Below are positions 61,179 to 64,000 of a stretch of 64,000 nucleotides of DNA, one piece after another. Positions within the stretch are counted from its first letter, which is position 1. Each line of letters starts with the position of its first letter. Below the pieces are notes generated by a model. The model had not been told where the DNA came from. It ran no database searches and saw only the letters and a program-made list of their open reading frames with translations. Source of the stretch: Flavobacterium stagni (GTDB lineage Bacteria; Bacteroidota; Bacteroidia; Flavobacteriales; Flavobacteriaceae); contig NZ_SBKN01000001.1 in assembly GCF_004122105.1 (NCBI RefSeq), positions 434,001 to 498,000 on the forward strand, read 5' to 3'. Made by a program: the position numbers and the translations under genes.

Positions 61179-62528
61179 ATGGAAACGCTTTTGGCGACTA
61201 ACAAATTTTCATTAATCACTTCAAAAACCTCAAACTTTGCTTGGAAGGTACGGTACTGTGCGGCACTTTCTCGAAATACCGAAAAAATCGGTACGTTGGG
61301 TTGGACCATAGCTGACAGTTTCCTTCGTATGCCTACTGAACAACATGAATGGAGAAAAGAAGTTTTCAAAAGTTTGCTTTTAACGTTAGAAGAAAAGAAA
61401 TATTTCGCGCTTTTAAGAAATGATGAAGCGATTCAAGTAGTGGCAAAAATTGCTTTTTTCGGAAATAAAACAATTCGATCTATCGATAGTTTAACCCGAA
61501 CCCAATGGGAGGCAGAGGCGCAATTAAGTACACTTATTCAGCATTGTTTCGCGCAATATCCCGTTGCTAAATTTTTAGAAAGTGCTTTTTATGGAGATAA
61601 TAAAGTGCATATGTTGTGGTATATCCAATTAGGTCGCGGGAAAAGTGTTTTGCAGTTAAATGGATTTCCTGTTCAATTCACAGCAAAAATGGCCCATTTA
61701 TTTACTCATGCGAGTGATGAATTGGAAATTAATCAAGCCATTCGATGGGCGCAAGCGAAAGGATACGGGGCTTCTGACCTCATGGCGGAAATCGTAGCTT
61801 GGTCTTCTTTAGCGACGCATTTTGATCGTGAAGAATTTTGGAAAACCGTTATTCAATGGCTGGCCAAAACAGCTAATGCTTCATTGGACCAAGTAGATTT
61901 AGTTTTGCAGTACATCGATTTCAAAAGAAATGCTCAAGCAACTTTTGACATGAATGGTCGAACCTGGAATGCATTATATCGACAAGCAGAAGCATGGCAT
62001 ATCGAAATGTGCAAGGCACAAGAAGCCAAAGGACGTGCAGAATGGAAAACATCAGGAATTCAAGGTTTTTCAAAAACAATGCATTTGGAAATACCTATTT
62101 CTTATGTCATTTATGAGTTAGTTAACTCTGAATCATTATACGAAGAAGGAGCTTCCATGTATCACTGTGTTGCCGAATATGAATTTGATTGTATTGAGGG
62201 TTCCTCTGCCATCTTTACAATGAGAAAATTCAAAGGAACTGAGGAAACCATTGAGGCTACTTTGGAGGTAAATCTTGACTATAAAACAATTGTTCAAGCA
62301 AAAGCGAAGTACAATGAAGATATCAGTGAAGAATCGTATATTTTGGTACAAGAATGGGCTAAAAAAGCGGGGTTACGTCTTGATTTTGAATGGTATGAAT
62401 ATGAAAATTATCCACCTCAACAACAGCAACCCGTAGTTTACAATCGTGTAAACAACACCTATGATACACAATTTATTGTGCGTATAATTTTGTTTGCTTT
62501 ATTTCTATTGTATCGAGCATGTTCCTAA
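61179..62528 (+). CDS. PcfJ-domain protein with C-terminal membrane anchor
   Basis: A 449-residue protein. The core (about residues 295-400) matches PcfJ-like proteins: ESLYEEGASMYHCVAEYEFD, CIEGSSAIFTMRKFKGTEET and IEATLEVNLDYKTIVQAKAK, including the conserved His-Cys-Val. PcfJ was named from a conjugative plasmid operon; chromosomal relatives have no known function. The N-terminal ~290 residues are helical. The last ~18 residues form a hydrophobic helix (FIVRIILFALFLLYRACS), suggesting tail anchoring. It is reached only by reading through two terminators in its leader. Confidence 0.8.
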   Translation: METLLATNKFSLITSKTSNFAWKVRYCAALSRNTEKIGTLGWTIADSFLRMPTEQHEWRKEVFKSLLLTLEEKKYFALLRNDEAIQVVAKIAFFGNKTIRSIDSLTRTQWEAEAQLSTLIQHCFAQYPVAKFLESAFYGDNKVHMLWYIQLGRGKSVLQLNGFPVQFTAKMAHLFTHASDELEINQAIRWAQAKGYGASDLMAEIVAWSSLATHFDREEFWKTVIQWLAKTANASLDQVDLVLQYIDFKRNAQATFDMNGRTWNALYRQAEAWHIEMCKAQEAKGRAEWKTSGIQGFSKTMHLEIPISYVIYELVNSESLYEEGASMYHCVAEYEFDCIEGSSAIFTMRKFKGTEETIEATLEVNLDYKTIVQAKAKYNEDISEESYILVQEWAKKAGLRLDFEWYEYENYPPQQQQPVVYNRVNNTYDTQFIVRIILFALFLLYRACS

Positions 62529-62550
62529 AAAAAGAGCTGTCTAAAATGAC
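62527..62550. terminator. bidirectional rho-independent terminator
   Basis: AAAAAGAGCTGTC and GACAGCTCTTTTT pair around TAAAAT. It is shared by the PcfJ-like gene and the convergent phnA-like gene. Confidence 0.88.
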
Positions 62551-62562
62551 AGCTCTTTTTAT

Positions 62563-63135
62563 TTACTTTGTTTTCTTCACATACTGCGTAAGAATCACAA
62601 TGTATTGTCCTTCCACCCTTCCTTCAATTTGTTCGGCGTTGTCCCAAACTAATTTAATATTGTGTACTGGAGCGCCACGTTTGGCCGTGAAATTAGCGCC
62701 TTTTACGTCCAAATCTTTGATTAACACTACAGAATCACCATCATTTAGGATGTTTCCGTTGGAGTCTTTATGGATGATTTTTCCTTCCTCATCTTCGCCT
62801 TCACCCGTGGCTTTTGCCCATTCCAAAGCGTCTTCATCAAGGTACATCATTTCCAATAAATCGTGATTTTTCAATCGGGCCAACATACGCCATGATACAA
62901 TTTGTACCGGAAGATGTTCGTTCCACATACTATCACTTAAACCCCGCCAATCGTTGGGATTTGTGGTTTCTGGATTCTCGATTTGATCCTTTAATTTTTT
63001 AGAAATAAGAAGGCTGTTTTCCAAGCTTTCTGTAGTTTGTGGAGCCACCGTATAGACCACTAAGTCTTCGGTAACGCCACTGATTTCACACACGGATCCA
63101 CTACGGTCGTGTAATTTTTTTTCAATAGGTGTCAT
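62563..63135 (-). CDS. phnA: PhnA family protein
   Basis: A 190-residue protein with the C-terminal PhnA/YjdM domain: SNGNILNDGDSVVLIKDLDV, KGANFTAKRGAPVHNIKLVW, and EGQYIVILTQYVKK. The N-terminal ~100 residues (LHDRSGSVCEISGVTEDLVV) retain little of the usual four-Cys zinc ribbon, with a single Cys visible there. Despite the historical name, phosphonate use is not established for the family. It converges with the PcfJ-like gene and lies 18 bp upstream of the outer-membrane protein gene on the same strand direction. Confidence 0.88.
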   Translation of the reverse strand: MTPIEKKLHDRSGSVCEISGVTEDLVVYTVAPQTTESLENSLLISKKLKDQIENPETTNPNDWRGLSDSMWNEHLPVQIVSWRMLARLKNHDLLEMMYLDEDALEWAKATGEGEDEEGKIIHKDSNGNILNDGDSVVLIKDLDVKGANFTAKRGAPVHNIKLVWDNAEQIEGRVEGQYIVILTQYVKKTK

Positions 63136-63153
63136 ACTGCTGGTTTGGTTTTA

Positions 63154-63648
63154 TTACAAATTGAAAGATGCTCCAATTGTAAACATAAATTGATTGTTGT
63201 AGTGCTCATACCCAATCACTTCTGAATCATACCGCGATAATGGTGCGCTAAATTCAGTAAACAGTCCAAATCCATTGGTAAAGAAATAGCGTGCGCCTAA
63301 ATGTCCACCAAAATTGCGCAACCCTAAACTTAAACCTGGGTAGATATCCCATTTTTTATCTAAATTGAAAACATTTCCAATATTGGCATTGAAACGCAAA
63401 CGCACGTCGGCACGGTCTTCAAAGCGGGGTTTGAAATTCAAATACCGATTCGCATTTAAGATATAATTGGTTCCCAAACCGATAGAAATATTTTCTCCAA
63501 TTCCGAAATCAGCAATCACAGCAATACCATTTCCTCCGTCTTGGAAGGAAGCACCCACTTGCCCTTTTACATCTCCTTTTCCTTTAAATGCTTGTGCTTG
63601 GCCAATCATGCCTGCAATTAAAGCCACTAAAATAAAAATACGTCTCAT
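63154..63648 (-). CDS. small outer-membrane beta-barrel protein (DUF6646-like)
   Basis: A 164-residue exported protein (signal peptide MRRIFILVALIAGMIGQAQA). The rest is alternating hydrophobic/polar strands with glycine turns (VKGQVGASFQDGGNGIAVIA, ENISIGLGTNYILNANRYLN, ARYFFTNGFGLFTEFSAPLS, QFMFTIGASFNL), giving an eight-stranded barrel of the type labelled DUF6646 in flavobacteria. The function is unknown. It precedes phnA by 18 bp on the minus strand and may be co-transcribed with it. Confidence 0.75.
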   Translation of the reverse strand: MRRIFILVALIAGMIGQAQAFKGKGDVKGQVGASFQDGGNGIAVIADFGIGENISIGLGTNYILNANRYLNFKPRFEDRADVRLRFNANIGNVFNLDKKWDIYPGLSLGLRNFGGHLGARYFFTNGFGLFTEFSAPLSRYDSEVIGYEHYNNQFMFTIGASFNL

Positions 63649-63704
63649 AAAATATTATTTGAGGACAAAGATACTAATTCGAATACATTGAGGCGAAAAT
63701 CCTA

Positions 63705-64000
63705 TTAATTTCTCCCTTTTTCTGTAGGATATAAATGGGACAAAGGTTCGCTCTGCCAAAATTCTTTAGTATCCACATCCAAAATCGTTAACGGCCCTGT
63801 AAATGCAGCACCCGTATCTACATTCCAAACACCAGCTTTGTGTACGGGAACCGTTTGGCCAATGCGTGTTACCGGTGTATGTCCAATATAAATTTCGTGA
63901 TAAAGGGTGAATCTTTTGGGATAATAAACGCTTTCTTTGGATAAATCCTCCGGCAAAGCCAATGCCGTTTCCCAAAGGGTTCGATCCCAGTAAAAAAGAC
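63705..64000 (-). CDS. calcineurin-like metallophosphoesterase, C-terminal part (5' end outside window)
   Basis: The C-terminal ~98 residues of a metallophosphoesterase of the serine/threonine protein phosphatase (PrpA/ApaH-like) group. The frame is open to the window edge on the minus strand (LFYWDRTLWETALALPEDLS), so the N-terminal GDxHG and GDxxDRG blocks are not visible. Present are IYIGHTPVTRIGQTVPVHKA, which carries the conserved GH metal/catalytic block, and WNVDTGAAFTGPLTILDVDT, the typical final strand. Substrate (protein or dinucleoside polyphosphate) cannot be told. Confidence 0.88.
   Translation of the reverse strand, partial: LFYWDRTLWETALALPEDLSKESVYYPKRFTLYHEIYIGHTPVTRIGQTVPVHKAGVWNVDTGAAFTGPLTILDVDTKEFWQSEPLSHLYPTEKGRN

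Overview
The window is an ordinary-looking chromosomal segment of a Bacteroidota bacterium, most likely a Flavobacteriaceae member close to Flavobacterium. The reasons are: a PorZ-like type IX secretion protein with a C-terminal sorting domain beside recO; two TonB-dependent receptors with N-terminal carboxypeptidase-regulatory-like domains; DUF5689 and choice-of-anchor-J lipoproteins; a flavobacterial THC0290_0291-type outer-membrane protein; and many promoters of the Bacteroidota type (TAnnTTTG at -7). I see no rRNA, tRNA, CRISPR array, prophage or transposase gene. Both ends cut genes: pyruvate kinase on the left and a metallophosphoesterase on the right.

Layout. 0-1.7 kb: end of pyruvate kinase and a Bax-inhibitor-1 membrane protein. 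1.7-4.5 kb: an AT-rich accessory patch of four unrecognised membrane, secreted or lipoprotein genes, a gene remnant and two copies of a 140-bp REP-like repeat. 4.6-14 kb: dinB with a membrane SpcC-type gene, a CYTH protein, RlpA, a TonB receptor and pgi. 14-20 kb: aromatic amino-acid catabolism (tryptophan 2,3-dioxygenase, HPPD, homogentisate dioxygenase) with an M23 lipoprotein and a DUF3108 protein. 20-33.3 kb: amino-acid permease, patatin, uvrC, a PLP decarboxylase, 5-FCL, lspA, DksA-like, ileS, recO. 33.3-39.4 kb: porZ, gdhA, an outer-membrane protein, a cystathionine synthase/lyase. 39.5-43.4 kb: an OmpR-type two-component system followed by a three-gene operon whose promoter carries a phased TTCTAAT array. 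43.5-48.9 kb: arsC-like, EamA, yicC, gmk, nadD, with unusually dense heptamer repeats and a four-helix-bundle (S23/IVS) cassette wedged between gmk and nadD. 49-51.4 kb: Fe-alcohol dehydrogenase, gpsA. 51.4-57.4 kb: a DUF5689 / anchor-J / TonB-receptor operon divergent from a secreted endonuclease/exonuclease/phosphatase. 57.5-64 kb: 3-hydroxyanthranilate dioxygenase, CorA, an aldehyde dehydrogenase, a PcfJ-like gene behind a tandem leader with two terminators, PhnA, a beta-barrel protein and the phosphoesterase.

The genes worth reading together are TDO and HAAO (kynurenine route), HPPD and HmgA (tyrosine/homogentisate route), the two-component system with its presumed target operon, and the receptor/lipoprotein/nuclease cluster. 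The least explained signals lie in non-coding DNA: the tandem leader before the PcfJ-like gene, the CorA leader, the TTCTAAT array, the heptamer arrays around the four-helix-bundle gene, and a hairpin element present twice with a swapped but still paired stem. All calls were made by reading the sequence; no database search was run.
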